Positions 8,403 through 17,535 are shown, counted from the stretch's first letter. The stretch is DNA of 64,000 bases from Amycolatopsis keratiniphila subsp. keratiniphila (GCF_001620365.2 NZ_LQMT02000022.1:182716-246715); one strand, 5' to 3'. The notes: generated by a model from the sequence alone, not told the origin. Translations and numbers: made by a program.

Positions 8403-9164
8403 ATGACGTGGTGGCACGCGGTCGTGATCTTCGTCGCGGGGCTCTGGGCGGGCACCATCAACACGGTCGTCGGTTCGGGCACGCTGGTGACGTTCCCGGT
8501 CCTGGTCGCGCTCGGTTACTCGCCGCTGACGGCGACGACCTCCAACGCGATCGGCCTCGCCCCCGGCACGGTGAGCGGGGCGATCGGCTACCGGGAGGAG
8601 CTCAAGGGCTACTGGCCCCAGGTCGTCAAACTCGCCGTGGCATCGTTCTTCGGCGCGATCTGCGGGACGATCCTGCTGCTCTCGCTGCCGAAGGACGCTT
8701 TCGAGACCGTCGTACCCGCGCTGGTCGGGCTCGCGGTGGTGCTCGTGATCGTTCAGCCGCGAGTGGCCGCCTGGGTCGCGAAGCGCCGCGAGGAGAACGG
8801 GAAGGTCCACAAGATCGGGCCGCTCCTGTTGTTCCTGATCTTCCTGATCGGCATCTACGGCGGATACTTCACGGCCGCGCAGGGCGTGATGATGATGGCC
8901 GTGATGGGGATGCTGATGTCGGAGTCGCTGCAACGGCTCAACGGCGTCAAGAACGCCCTGTCCGCGGTCGTGAACATCGTCGCGGGCGCGATCTACGCCT
9001 TCATCGCGCCGGTCAGCTGGCCCGTGGTCGCGCTGCTCGCGGTCGGGTCGACGATCGGCGGCCAGATCGGCGCCAAGATCGGCCGCAAGCTCTCGCCGAA
9101 GGTGCTTCGCGGCGTGATCGTCGTGATCGGCCTCGCCGCGATGGTGCAGCTGCTCCTCAAGTAG
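8403..9164 (+). CDS. TSUP-family transporter (TauE/SafE type)
   Basis: 253 residues, about eight hydrophobic segments in two repeated halves. The TauE/SafE signature is visible near the start (GTINTVVGSGTLVTFPVLV) and echoed in GGYFTAAQGVMMMAVMGML. The family exports or imports sulphite, sulphoacetate and related organosulphur anions; the exact substrate cannot be read from sequence. The ATG at 8403 lacks its own ribosome site, see the leader ORF just upstream. A hairpin terminator follows. Confidence 0.9.
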   Translation: MTWWHAVVIFVAGLWAGTINTVVGSGTLVTFPVLVALGYSPLTATTSNAIGLAPGTVSGAIGYREELKGYWPQVVKLAVASFFGAICGTILLLSLPKDAFETVVPALVGLAVVLVIVQPRVAAWVAKRREENGKVHKIGPLLLFLIFLIGIYGGYFTAAQGVMMMAVMGMLMSESLQRLNGVKNALSAVVNIVAGAIYAFIAPVSWPVVALLAVGSTIGGQIGAKIGRKLSPKVLRGVIVVIGLAAMVQLLLK

Positions 9165-9167
9165 GAA

Positions 9168-9201
9168 GCGGCCCGCACCCCGTCCACGAAGTGCGGGCCG
9201 C
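9168..9201. terminator. Terminator between TSUP and aminotransferase genes
   Basis: Hairpin GCGGCCCGCAC (9168-9178) / GTGCGGGCCGC (9191-9201) between convergent genes. Confidence 0.75.
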
Positions 9202-9213
9202 CATGAAGCCTTG

Positions 9214-10269
9214 TCAGCGCGGGAAATCCCCGGCCGCTTCGAGGAAGAGGTCGTTCTCCTCGGGCGTCCCGATGGTCACTCGCGCGCCTTCGCCCGCGAA
9301 GGGCCGCACGATCAGCTTCCGCTCCAGCGCGTGCTCCGCGAACGCGGTCGTCCGCTCGCCCAGCGGCAGCCAGACGAAGTTCGCCTGCGTCTCCGGCACC
9401 TCGTAACCCTTGGCCACCAACGCATCCCGGACCCGGGTGCGTTCCGAGACGATCTCCTTGCAGCGTTCCAGCAGTTCGTCGGCCGCGTCGAGCGAGGCGA
9501 TGGCCGCCGCCTGGGCGATCATGTTCACCGAGAACGCGACGTAGACCTGCTTCAACGCGACGGTGATCGCTTCCGGGGCCACCGCGTAACCCACGCGAAG
9601 GCCGGCGAGGCCGTACGCCTTCGAGAACGTCCGAAGCACCGCGACGTTGTCCCTGCCGCGCGCGAGCTCGACGCCGTCCGGCACCTCGGCGTCGGTCACG
9701 AACTCCTTGTACGCCTCGTCGAGCACGACGAGGACGCCCGAGGGCACGGCGTCCAGGAAGCGCTCCAGCTCCGCGCGCCGCAAGACCGTCCCGGTCGGGT
9801 TGTTGGGGTTGCACACGAAGACCAGTCGCGTCTTGGGCGTGATCGCCGACAGCATCGCGTCGAGATCCAGCCCGTGCCCGGCGGTGAGCGGCACCTTCAC
9901 GCTCACGGCGTTCGCCACCTGCGTGACGATCGGGTACGCCTCGAACGAGCGCCACGGGAAGACGACCTCGTCGCCCGGGCCGCACAGGGCCTGGATCATT
10001 TGCTGGCAAAGGGAAACCGAACCGCAGCCGATGGCGATCCGGTCGACGGACTCGTTCAGTTCGCGGGCCAGCCGCTCGACGAGCGCCGAAGCCGTGATGT
10101 CCGGGTACCGGTTGATGCCCTGCGCCGTCTCGGCTATGGCCTGCGCCACACTCGGCAGCGGGCCACCGGGAACCTCGTTGCTCGCCAGCTTGATCGCGCC
10201 CTGGATTGTCCGGCCAGGGACGTACTTCGGCAACGATTCGAGATCCGCACGCGGCGAAACAGGTGACAT
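9214..10269 (-). CDS. Histidinol-phosphate / aromatic aminotransferase (HisC-Pat type)
   Basis: 351 residues from the ATG at 10269, which has TAGGAG at proper spacing; an upstream in-frame start at 10329 is less likely. Fold-type I PLP enzyme: IKLASNEVPGG N-terminus, CNPNNPTGT, DEAYKEF, and the PLP lysine in TFSKAYGLAGLRVGY. Actinomycetes usually carry a hisC in the his operon plus such a stand-alone Pat/HisC2 that can transaminate aromatic amino acids. No his genes are adjacent, which favours the stand-alone type. Confidence 0.88.
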   Translation of the reverse strand: MSPVSPRADLESLPKYVPGRTIQGAIKLASNEVPGGPLPSVAQAIAETAQGINRYPDITASALVERLARELNESVDRIAIGCGSVSLCQQMIQALCGPGDEVVFPWRSFEAYPIVTQVANAVSVKVPLTAGHGLDLDAMLSAITPKTRLVFVCNPNNPTGTVLRRAELERFLDAVPSGVLVVLDEAYKEFVTDAEVPDGVELARGRDNVAVLRTFSKAYGLAGLRVGYAVAPEAITVALKQVYVAFSVNMIAQAAAIASLDAADELLERCKEIVSERTRVRDALVAKGYEVPETQANFVWLPLGERTTAFAEHALERKLIVRPFAGEGARVTIGTPEENDLFLEAAGDFPR

Positions 10270-10366
10270 CTTCGGCGCTCCTACGTCTGGGGGACGGCTC
10301 CGACACCGTATCCTCCCGCGCGGGCGCAAGCTCCGAATATTTACCTAAGAGTGGTCTGATGGAGGA

Positions 10367-10999
10367 ATGACCCTGACGACCACCGTGGAACATCAGCACG
10401 CCGACGGCCACACGCTGCGCCTGACCTTCGCCGAACCGGATGGTGTCGTCCGCGGCGGACTCGTGGTGCTGCACGAGGAGGCCGAAGAGGTCGAAGAGGG
10501 TTTGGGACTGCTCCTGGCCGGTCTCGCCGGCGAAGGCTGGCTCACCGTCACCCCGCATCTCGACCGGGACGACCTCACCCAGCAGGACCTGCTCGAAGCC
10601 ACCGACGCGACGCTTTCCTGGCTCGCGGAACGCGGCGTCCAAGCCGATCTCGTCGGTGTCGTCGGTTTCGACCTCGGAGGGACGGCCGCGCTGGTCGTGG
10701 CGTCGAACCGCAGGCTGGGCGCGGCGGTCAGCGTCGGCGGGCAGGGCGTCACCGGGCTGCCGGTCCTCGTCGAGATCGCGGGACGGCTCACCAGCCCGTG
10801 GCTCGGCATGTACGGCGACGCGGGCGACGCCGCCGGAGGCGCCGAAGTCGAGCAGCTACGTGAGGCGGCGGCGACGGCGAACGTCGCGACGAACGTCGTC
10901 CACTACCCGGGCGCCAACCACCGCTTCGACGCCGATCCGGACGCGGCCGCGGAGGCCTGGCAGCGCACGTTGAATTGGTTCGACGCCCACCTGCGCTGA
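10367..10999 (+). CDS. Dienelactone hydrolase-family protein
   Basis: 210 residues with an alpha/beta-hydrolase fold of the DLH family: early strand GGLVVLHE, a nucleophile region at VGVVGFDLGGTAAL, and a late HYPGANHRFD with the His. The nucleophile elbow reads GFDLGG, with Asp where DLH has Cys, so normal catalysis is doubtful or uses another residue. ATG directly after TGGAGGA. Divergent from the aminotransferase gene. Confidence 0.75.
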   Translation: MTLTTTVEHQHADGHTLRLTFAEPDGVVRGGLVVLHEEAEEVEEGLGLLLAGLAGEGWLTVTPHLDRDDLTQQDLLEATDATLSWLAERGVQADLVGVVGFDLGGTAALVVASNRRLGAAVSVGGQGVTGLPVLVEIAGRLTSPWLGMYGDAGDAAGGAEVEQLREAAATANVATNVVHYPGANHRFDADPDAAAEAWQRTLNWFDAHLR

Positions 11000-11046
11000 C
11001 CCATTCGCGCTAGCATTCCCCTCAAGATGTGACAGGGGAGGGTCGA

Positions 11047-11526
11047 ATGGCACAGTCGCCCAAGGTGCCCGTGACGCCACAAGCCGCGTTCGGAGCTTCG
11101 GCTCCGGCGCTGGCTCCCGTGGCGGGTCAGATCCGGGATTCCAAGACCGATGCCAAGAAGGGGGCCGTCAAGGTCTCCGAGGACGCCGCGAAGAAGCTCG
11201 TCGACGCCCTTCTCAAGGCGCGTCACGAGCTCAACGCGCTGATCAAGGACTCGACGGAGTTCAACGCGCCGTTGAAGCTGGGCGACAACGTCGTCGGTCA
11301 CACCATGAGCGAGCGCTTCCAGGGCGCCGCGAACAAGGGGACCGAGGCGGCCGTTCCCGTTCTCAAGGACTTCGCCAAGGTCCTCAAGGACTTCCAGCTC
11401 ACCGTGATGGCGGCGCGGAAGATGTACGTCGCCGCGGACGAGGAGGGCCAGGAGCAGCTCGAACGGGTCGCCCGCCGGTTCGACATGGAGGACATCGTCG
11501 GCCAGGAGCGGAAGGACGAGCACTGA
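11047..11526 (+). CDS. PE-like type VII secretion substrate
   Basis: 159 residues from ATG 11047 (GGGGAGGG ahead; a GTG at 11029 lies inside that site). Almost wholly helical. A YxxxD motif (MYVAAD, Tyr127-Asp131) follows the second long helix, the export signal of PE/EsxB/EspB-type substrates. It overlaps the next gene by one base (TGATG), whose product carries a WxG motif, and EspG follows. I infer that it forms a PE/PPE-like heterodimer with the next product. Confidence 0.7.
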   Translation: MAQSPKVPVTPQAAFGASAPALAPVAGQIRDSKTDAKKGAVKVSEDAAKKLVDALLKARHELNALIKDSTEFNAPLKLGDNVVGHTMSERFQGAANKGTEAAVPVLKDFAKVLKDFQLTVMAARKMYVAADEEGQEQLERVARRFDMEDIVGQERKDEH

Positions 11527-12662
11527 TGCGCATCCTGCCCATGCCGTGGCCGCCTCGGGAGCCCGAACCGCAGCCGGGCCCCGAAAGCCTCACCGCCGAC
11601 ATCGACTGGATGAGCTACTCGCATCGAGAGCTCTACGCGATGGTCCACAACGAGCTGGACCTCGCGAGCGCGGAAGCCGTCGCCGCGCAGTGGACGAAGA
11701 TCAGCGCCTTCCTCGACCGGGTCGGTTCCGAGCTCAGGGCGGCCCTCGCGGCCACCGCCGACGGCTGGACGGGCGAGGGCGCGGACAGGGCGCGTGACGC
11801 CGCGGTCAAACTCGTCGACTGGGCGGGCGAGACGGGCTGGCGGGCGGAGAACGTCGCGAACTGCGTGCGCCGCCAGGCGGACATCGCCGAAACCGCGCGC
11901 CGCACGATGCCCGAGCCACCGGGATACGCGCCGCGGCCCAAGCTGCCGGAGCCGCCGAAGCGCCGCCCGATCCCGGTCTCCGATTCGACGCAGGCGATGT
12001 CGGCTTCGACGCCGTCGGGATCCGAATTCGCCGAAGCCGGGCGCATCGTCGCCGACCCCACCGACGAGAGCTCGCAGGATCTGCACCGACAGGCCGCCGA
12101 CGTGATGACGCGGATGCAGTTCAGCTCCGGCGAGGTCTACGAGAACGTTCCCAGCTTCACCTCGTACGGCAAGCAGCCGAAGATCCTTGAGACACCCGAA
12201 GAACCGAAGCCGGAACCCGACCCGAAACCGGAGCCGGAGCCGGTCCCGCCACCGGACGACTCGACCCGCAGCAGTGGCGTCGACGACGCGGCCCCGATCC
12301 AGGTGCGGGAGCCGGTCGAGGCGCCGCGCGCGCCGGGTGCGGGCAGCGGCGCTTACGTGCCACCGCCGCCCGGCGCCCCCGGAGGCACCCAGGAACAGCT
12401 CGGGCAGGGCGGCCGGTCCGGTGCCGGCGCCGGTGGCTTCGGGCCGTCGGGGCAGCCCGGCCAGCCGGCCGGGACCCGCGCGGCGGCCGCGGGCATGGGC
12501 GGCTTCGGCGGCATGCCGATGGGGATGGCGCCCGCGCAAGGACGGCAGGGCGAGGAAGAGCACAAGGCGCCGGACTACCTCGTCGAGGATTCCGACGTGT
12601 GGGGCCTCAGCGGGCACGTCACCCCGCCGGTCATCGGCGAGGATCCGAGGAGCGGTCGCTGA
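11526..12662 (+). CDS. PPE-like/WXG-type protein with Pro-Gly-rich tail
   Basis: 378 residues. The helical N-terminal half (20-135) contains a WTG turn (ATADGWTGEGAD, Trp81-Gly83) like the WxG of ESX/PPE substrates. The C-terminal half is low-complexity: PEPKPEPDPKPEPEPVPPP, then Gly/Met-rich GGFGGMPMGM. Start and stop overlap both neighbours by one base (TGATG), so the three genes are translationally coupled. Likely exported with the preceding PE-like protein; the tail could span or bind cell wall. No secretion ATPase genes are in the window. Confidence 0.72.
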   Translation: MRILPMPWPPREPEPQPGPESLTADIDWMSYSHRELYAMVHNELDLASAEAVAAQWTKISAFLDRVGSELRAALAATADGWTGEGADRARDAAVKLVDWAGETGWRAENVANCVRRQADIAETARRTMPEPPGYAPRPKLPEPPKRRPIPVSDSTQAMSASTPSGSEFAEAGRIVADPTDESSQDLHRQAADVMTRMQFSSGEVYENVPSFTSYGKQPKILETPEEPKPEPDPKPEPEPVPPPDDSTRSSGVDDAAPIQVREPVEAPRAPGAGSGAYVPPPPGAPGGTQEQLGQGGRSGAGAGGFGPSGQPGQPAGTRAAAAGMGGFGGMPMGMAPAQGRQGEEEHKAPDYLVEDSDVWGLSGHVTPPVIGEDPRSGR

Positions 12663-13423
12663 TGGACTGGATCCGGCTGCACGTCGGTGAGCTGTTCCTG
12701 CTCTGGTCGGCGCACGGACGCGACGAACTGCCCGCGGTGCTGGCGGTCCCGCACGTCGGGCGGACCCCGGAGTTCCGGGCGGAGCTGGTGGCCACGGCGA
12801 GCGCGACGCTCTCGGACCGCGGCCTCGGCACGGTGGACGCCCCCGCGCCCGAGCTGGTGCGGCTCCTGCACACCGTCGCGAACAGCGAACTCACGCTCGA
12901 CCTTCGGCTCGACGGGGATCCGGCGTACCGGGCGGTCGGCTGCGTGTCCGATCGCGGCGCGGTCGTGATCGGCGTTTCGGGCACCGACGTCGAGCTGGCG
13001 GCGCTGCGGGAACCGCTCGTCGCCGCGACGCTGCTGCAGGCCTTGCCGCCGTGCGAGCAGGGGCGTGGCCTCTCGGTCAACCTGCGCGTCGACGACTACA
13101 CGGCCGCGTGCGAGGCGGGGGAGCACGGCGGGCAGCCGGCGTTCTCCGACGTCCTGCGCGACGCCGGGCTGCGGGAACCCGAGGTCATCGTCATGGTGCG
13201 GATCGCGACGCAGCGCATCGGCAGCGGACGGCTCGGCGCGGTCAGGAAGTCTTGGGAGGGTCGCTGGGTGCGCGGAGAGGGTACGTTGACCTGGGTGGAC
13301 ACCCCCGACGGCCGCTACGGGCTCCGGCGCGACCGAGGGTGGCTGACGGTCACCCCGCTCGACGCGTCACGGCTGAAGTCGATGGCGTACGAGCTGTTCA
13401 CGGGGGCTCGCCAAGCAGGTTAA
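12662..13423 (+). CDS. EspG-family ESX secretion chaperone
   Basis: 253 residues from ATG 12662, which overlaps the upstream stop. The sequence matches EspG: an N-terminal beta-sheet (WIRLHVGELFLLWSAHG), a central linker, and a C-terminal sheet with GRYGLRRDRGWLTVTPLD. EspG binds the tip of PPE proteins in the cytosol and delivers PE-PPE pairs to the ESX machine. Its position directly after the PE-like and PPE-like genes supports the same role here. Confidence 0.85.
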   Translation: MDWIRLHVGELFLLWSAHGRDELPAVLAVPHVGRTPEFRAELVATASATLSDRGLGTVDAPAPELVRLLHTVANSELTLDLRLDGDPAYRAVGCVSDRGAVVIGVSGTDVELAALREPLVAATLLQALPPCEQGRGLSVNLRVDDYTAACEAGEHGGQPAFSDVLRDAGLREPEVIVMVRIATQRIGSGRLGAVRKSWEGRWVRGEGTLTWVDTPDGRYGLRRDRGWLTVTPLDASRLKSMAYELFTGARQAG

Positions 13424-13442
13424 CGAGGGTTAACATCGCGGG

Positions 13443-15419
13443 GTGACTCACACCGCCGACGCCCCGGAAGTGCTCTGGCGCCCCGAGCCGAGCCGCCTGC
13501 CCGACACCAAGATCGACGCGTTCCGCCAGTGGCTGCGCACCGAACGCGGCGTGGAGGTCGACGACTACAACGCGTTGTGGGAGTTCTCCGTGCGGCAGGG
13601 GCCGGAGTTCTGGTCCGCCGTCGCCGAGTTCCTCGGCGTGCGCTGGCACGACCAGCCCGGTGAGGTGCTCACCGGTGAGATGCCGAACGCACAGTGGTTC
13701 GCGGGCGGCACGCTGAACTACGCCGAGCACTCGCTCATGCCCGGCGTCGCGGGCGCCGCGAAGGCCGACGACGAGATCGCCGTGATCTTCCACCGCGAGG
13801 ACGGCCTCTCGTCGCAGCTGACATACGGCGCGTTGCGCTCCGCCGTCGCCGCCGCGCGGGAAGGACTGCGCAAGCTCGGAGTGTCCAAAGGGGACAGAGT
13901 CGTCGCGCTGGCGCCGAACTGCCCGCAGACGCTGATCGCCTTCCTGGCCACCGCGAGCCTCGGCGCCGTCTGGTCGTCGTGCTCGCCGGACTTCGGTGTC
14001 CGCGCGATCACTGATCGCTTCGCGCAGATCGAGCCGAAGGTGCTGATCGCGGTAAACGGATACGTCTACAATGGACGGTGGTTCGACAGCAGGCCGACAG
14101 TGAACTCGTTGCGCGACGAGATCTCCACGCTCGAAGCGACCGTGCTCATCGACTACGCCGGCGGCCGCCTCGACGGCACGCTCGACTGGGACAAGCTGCT
14201 CGCCGACAACGAAGGCGCGGAGCTGGCGTTCGAACCCGTCGACTTCGCCCACCCGCTGTGGGTCCTGTACTCGTCGGGGACCACCGGCCTGCCGAAGGGC
14301 ATCGTCCACGGGCACGGCGGGATCACCCTCGAACACCTCAAAGCCCTTGCCCTGCAAAGCGATCTCGGCCCGGGCGATCGGTTCTTCTGGTTCACCACCA
14401 CCGGCTGGATGATGTGGAACTTCCTCATCTCCGGCCTGTTGACCGGCACCACGATCGTGCTCTTCGACGGCAGCCCGGGCAGCCCGGACCTCAACGTGCT
14501 GTGGCATCTGGCCGAGCAGCACCGCGTCACGTACTTCGGCACGTCGGCGCCGTACATCCAGAGCTGCCTGAAGGCCGGGATCAAACCGGCCGAGCGGTTC
14601 GACCTGACGGCGTTGCGCGCCTTGGGATCCACCGGCGCGCCGCTGAGCGTCGAGGGCTTCCGGTGGATCGTCGACGAGGTCGGTAAACGCGTCCAGATCT
14701 GCTCGGTGTCCGGTGGCACGGATCTGTGCGCGGCGTTCGTCGCGTCGGCCCCCGACGTCCCGGTCTGGCTGGGCGAGCTCTCGGTCCGCGCGCTCGGCGC
14801 CGCCGTCGCCGCCTTCGACGAGGACGGGAAGCCGGTGGTGGAGACGGTCGGCGAACTGGTGATCACCGAGCCGATGCCGTCGATGCCGGTGTTCTTCTGG
14901 AACGACCCGGACGGCTCGCGGCTGCGCGAGGCGTACTTCGAGATGTATCCGGGGATCTGGCGGCACGGCGACTGGATCCGGATCACCGGTCGCGGCTCCG
15001 CCGTCATCTACGGGCGCAGCGATTCGACGCTCAACCGCGGCGGGGTGCGGATGGGCACGGCCGAGTTCTACCGGGTCGTCGAGTCGTTCGACCAGGTCGC
15101 GGACTCGCTGGTGATCGACACTTCGGCGGCGGGCAACGAGGACGGGCAGCTGCTGTGCTTCCTCGTGCTGGCCGAGGGCGCGTCGCTCGACGAGGTCGAA
15201 CCCGCCTTGCGCAAGGAACTGCGCGGAGCCCTCTCGCCGCGGCACGTGCCCGACCGGTTCGTCCAGGTGACCGAGGTACCCCGCACGCTCAACGGCAAGA
15301 AATGCGAGGTTCCGGTCAAGAAGATCCTTTCGGGGGTTTCACCTGACCGCGCCGTCAGCCGGGATGCCCTGCTGAACCCCGACGCCCTTGTACCGTTCGT
15401 GGAGCTGGCAAGGAGCTGA
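13443..15419 (+). CDS. Acetoacetate--CoA ligase
   Basis: 658 residues, GTG start. ANL-superfamily adenylating enzyme: P-loop LYSSGTTGLPKGIVHGHGG, the tryptophan-rich FFWFTTTGWMMWNF typical of acetyl/acetoacetyl-CoA synthetases, and a C-terminal catalytic lysine in LNGKKCEVPVKK. It activates acetoacetate to acetoacetyl-CoA using ATP, for ketone-body or leucine catabolism or PHB salvage. The length and motif order fit the acetoacetate group better than plain Acs. The next gene follows after 12 bases. Confidence 0.92.
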   Translation: MTHTADAPEVLWRPEPSRLPDTKIDAFRQWLRTERGVEVDDYNALWEFSVRQGPEFWSAVAEFLGVRWHDQPGEVLTGEMPNAQWFAGGTLNYAEHSLMPGVAGAAKADDEIAVIFHREDGLSSQLTYGALRSAVAAAREGLRKLGVSKGDRVVALAPNCPQTLIAFLATASLGAVWSSCSPDFGVRAITDRFAQIEPKVLIAVNGYVYNGRWFDSRPTVNSLRDEISTLEATVLIDYAGGRLDGTLDWDKLLADNEGAELAFEPVDFAHPLWVLYSSGTTGLPKGIVHGHGGITLEHLKALALQSDLGPGDRFFWFTTTGWMMWNFLISGLLTGTTIVLFDGSPGSPDLNVLWHLAEQHRVTYFGTSAPYIQSCLKAGIKPAERFDLTALRALGSTGAPLSVEGFRWIVDEVGKRVQICSVSGGTDLCAAFVASAPDVPVWLGELSVRALGAAVAAFDEDGKPVVETVGELVITEPMPSMPVFFWNDPDGSRLREAYFEMYPGIWRHGDWIRITGRGSAVIYGRSDSTLNRGGVRMGTAEFYRVVESFDQVADSLVIDTSAAGNEDGQLLCFLVLAEGASLDEVEPALRKELRGALSPRHVPDRFVQVTEVPRTLNGKKCEVPVKKILSGVSPDRAVSRDALLNPDALVPFVELARS

Positions 15420-15431
15420 CGGGGGCGGAAT

Positions 15432-17099
15432 TTGGCGGGTGCTTGGCGGGTGGCGGGCGCCACCACGGTGGCGGTGATCACCTGGGTGACGCGGCTGGCC
15501 GGGCTGCTGGCACTGATCTCGGTGCTGGTCCCGGCCGGGCGGCGCACCCTGCGCGGACACGTCGCCACCTGGCTCGAACTGCCGCACGAGGCCACGGTCG
15601 GCGCGGCGACGGTCGCGCTGGTGACCGGGGTGCTGCTGATGTTGCTCGCCACCGGGCTCAAGCGACGGAAGCGCCGCGCCTGGCAACTGGCGGTCGCCGC
15701 CGCCGCGCTGCTGACGGTGTCGCATCTCGGGCTGCGGCACACCCTCGGCGCGGGGCTCGTGTCGCTCGCGCTGCTGATCGCCCTGATCGCGACGCGGCGA
15801 CACTTCATCGCGCTCCCCGATCCGGTGACCGGCCGGTGGCGTGCGATCCGGGTCTTCCTGCAGCTGACGGTGGCCGGGGTCGCGATCAACTTCACGCTGC
15901 TATCGGTCGCGCCTGTCGACGCGGGGGTCGGCGACCGCCTGGCGCAGTCGACGCTGGCCCTGATCGGCGTGAGCGGCCCGGTGACGTTCCCCGCGCTGTG
16001 GCTGGAAGACCTGTCGGCCGCGGTCGGCCTGCTGTTCGGGATCGGCGCGGTGCTGCTGGCGGCGTACTTCCTCCTCCGCTCGGCCGAACCCGCCCCGGAG
16101 CTGACCGACGAGGAGGTCGAACGGCTCAGGGGGCTGCTGGGGGAGCGTGACTCGCTGGGGTACTTCGCGCTGCGCCGGGACAAGTTCGTGGTCTTCTCGA
16201 AGTCGGGGAAGGCCGCGGTGACCTATCGGGTGATCGCCGGGGTCGCGCTGTGCTCGGCGGACCCGCTCGGTGACCCGGAGGCGTGGCCGGGCGCGATCGA
16301 GGAGTACCTGGACGTCTGCCGGCGGTACGCGTGGACCCCGGCGACCATGGGCTGCTCGGAACTGGGCGCGACCGTCTGGGCCCGCTTCGGGCTGGAAGTG
16401 CTGGAGATCGGCGACGAGGCCGTCGTCGACACCGACACCTTCACCCTCGAAGGGCGCGTCATGCGCGGAGTCCGCCAAGCCGTCTCACGCACGAAGCGCG
16501 CCGGCTACACCGCGCGCATCCGAAAAGCCGAAGACCTACCGGCTGAGGAGCTCGACGAACTCCGCGCCCTCGCGGCCACCTGGCGCGGCACGGATACGGA
16601 ACGCGGCTTCTCGATGGCCCTCGGCCGCATGGGCGACCCGGGCTCGGTCCTCGTGACCGCCGAACACGACGGGCAGGTGCGCGGCCTCCTCCAGTTCGTC
16701 CCCTGGGGTGAAAAGGGCCTGTCGCTGGACGTCATGCGCCGCGACCGGACCGCCGACAACGGCGTCAACGAGCTGATGATCTCCGAACTGCTGTTGAGCA
16801 CCTCGGCCCAGCACGTCTCCCTGAACTTCGCCGCCTTCCGCGCGGTGCTGGAACAAGGCCAGCGCATCGGCGCCGGCCCGGTCGCCCGCCTCTCCGCCCG
16901 GACGCTGCGATTCTTCTCACGCTGGATCCAGATCGAGACCCTCTACCGCTTCAACGCGAAGTTCCAGCCGCGCTGGGTCCCGCGCTACCTCGCCTACCCC
17001 GCGGCCCGGGACCTCCCTCGCGTCGGCATCGCCGTCTTCGAAGCCGAAGGACTCGGCGGACGCCCATCGGGCCTGCTCAGAGCCCTGCAACGCGTCTAA
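15432..17099 (+). CDS. DUF2156 membrane protein (MprF/LysX-like)
   Basis: 555 residues. Six or seven membrane segments (1-225) precede a cytosolic DUF2156 domain (about 230-540) of the phosphatidylglycerol lysyltransferase C-terminal type. That domain has a GNAT-like double fold (GVALCSADPLGDPEAWPGAI, LDVMRRDRTADNGVNELMI). Such proteins aminoacylate membrane lipids, but without a fused lysyl-tRNA synthetase the donor is uncertain. A TTG at 15432 is the longest start; a GTG at 15450 is an alternative. It follows the acetoacetate ligase closely and may be cotranscribed. Confidence 0.82.
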   Translation: MAGAWRVAGATTVAVITWVTRLAGLLALISVLVPAGRRTLRGHVATWLELPHEATVGAATVALVTGVLLMLLATGLKRRKRRAWQLAVAAAALLTVSHLGLRHTLGAGLVSLALLIALIATRRHFIALPDPVTGRWRAIRVFLQLTVAGVAINFTLLSVAPVDAGVGDRLAQSTLALIGVSGPVTFPALWLEDLSAAVGLLFGIGAVLLAAYFLLRSAEPAPELTDEEVERLRGLLGERDSLGYFALRRDKFVVFSKSGKAAVTYRVIAGVALCSADPLGDPEAWPGAIEEYLDVCRRYAWTPATMGCSELGATVWARFGLEVLEIGDEAVVDTDTFTLEGRVMRGVRQAVSRTKRAGYTARIRKAEDLPAEELDELRALAATWRGTDTERGFSMALGRMGDPGSVLVTAEHDGQVRGLLQFVPWGEKGLSLDVMRRDRTADNGVNELMISELLLSTSAQHVSLNFAAFRAVLEQGQRIGAGPVARLSARTLRFFSRWIQIETLYRFNAKFQPRWVPRYLAYPAARDLPRVGIAVFEAEGLGGRPSGLLRALQRV

Positions 17100-17164
17100 G
17101 GGGGGTGCCTTCCGAGGGGGTCAGGAGGGTGTGTAACCTATTTGAGCAGTGGTCGTTGGGCCTG

Positions 17165-17254
17165 GGAGGCTTCGCCTAGTCTGGTCTATGGCGCCGCACT
17201 GCTAATGCGGTTGGGGGTAACCCCCCCTCCCGGGTTCAAATCCCGGAGCCTCCG
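17165..17254 (+). tRNA. tRNA-Ser (GCU)
   Basis: A 90-nt cloverleaf. The acceptor GGAGGCT (17165-17171) pairs with AGCCTCC (17247-17253); the anticodon loop CTGCTAATG gives GCT; a long variable arm (GGGGGTAACCCCCC) and the T-loop GTTCAAATC are present. CCA is not encoded. Confidence 0.96.
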
Positions 17255-17296
17255 CTGGTGCCTGTTCCGGCAGGTGCTAGATTGATAACTGAACAA

Positions 17297-17370
17297 GCGC
17301 CCGTAGCTCAGCTGGATAGAGCATCTGACTACGGATCAGAAGGTCAGGGGTTCGAATCCCTTCGGGCGCA
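17297..17370 (+). tRNA. tRNA-Arg (ACG)
   Basis: A 74-nt cloverleaf. GCGCCCG (17297-17303) pairs with CGGGCGC (17363-17369); the D-arm is GCTCAGCTGGATAGAGC, the anticodon loop CTACGGA and the T-loop GTTCGAATC. It is the last backbone feature before the low-GC island, so it is a possible integration site, although no duplicated 3' end was found. Confidence 0.97.
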
Positions 17371-17390
17371 CGTCTGGTTGAGACAGCACT

Positions 17391-17421
17391 AAGGCCCTCC
17401 CGTTCGCGGGAGGGCCTTTTT
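17391..17421 (+). terminator. Terminator of the tRNA operon
   Basis: AAGGCCCTCCCG / CGGGAGGGCCTTTTT hairpin with a T-run, 20 bases after tRNA-Arg. Confidence 0.9.
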
Positions 17422-17535
17422 GTCTGTCCGTTGAACTTCTGGACTGAGCACGACTCACTGGGGCAACATGTGTTCACTGCCGAGAGCCGTGCTTCTGCAG
17501 CTGGGTCGGCATCGGTGACGGGGTTAAGCGCCTAA

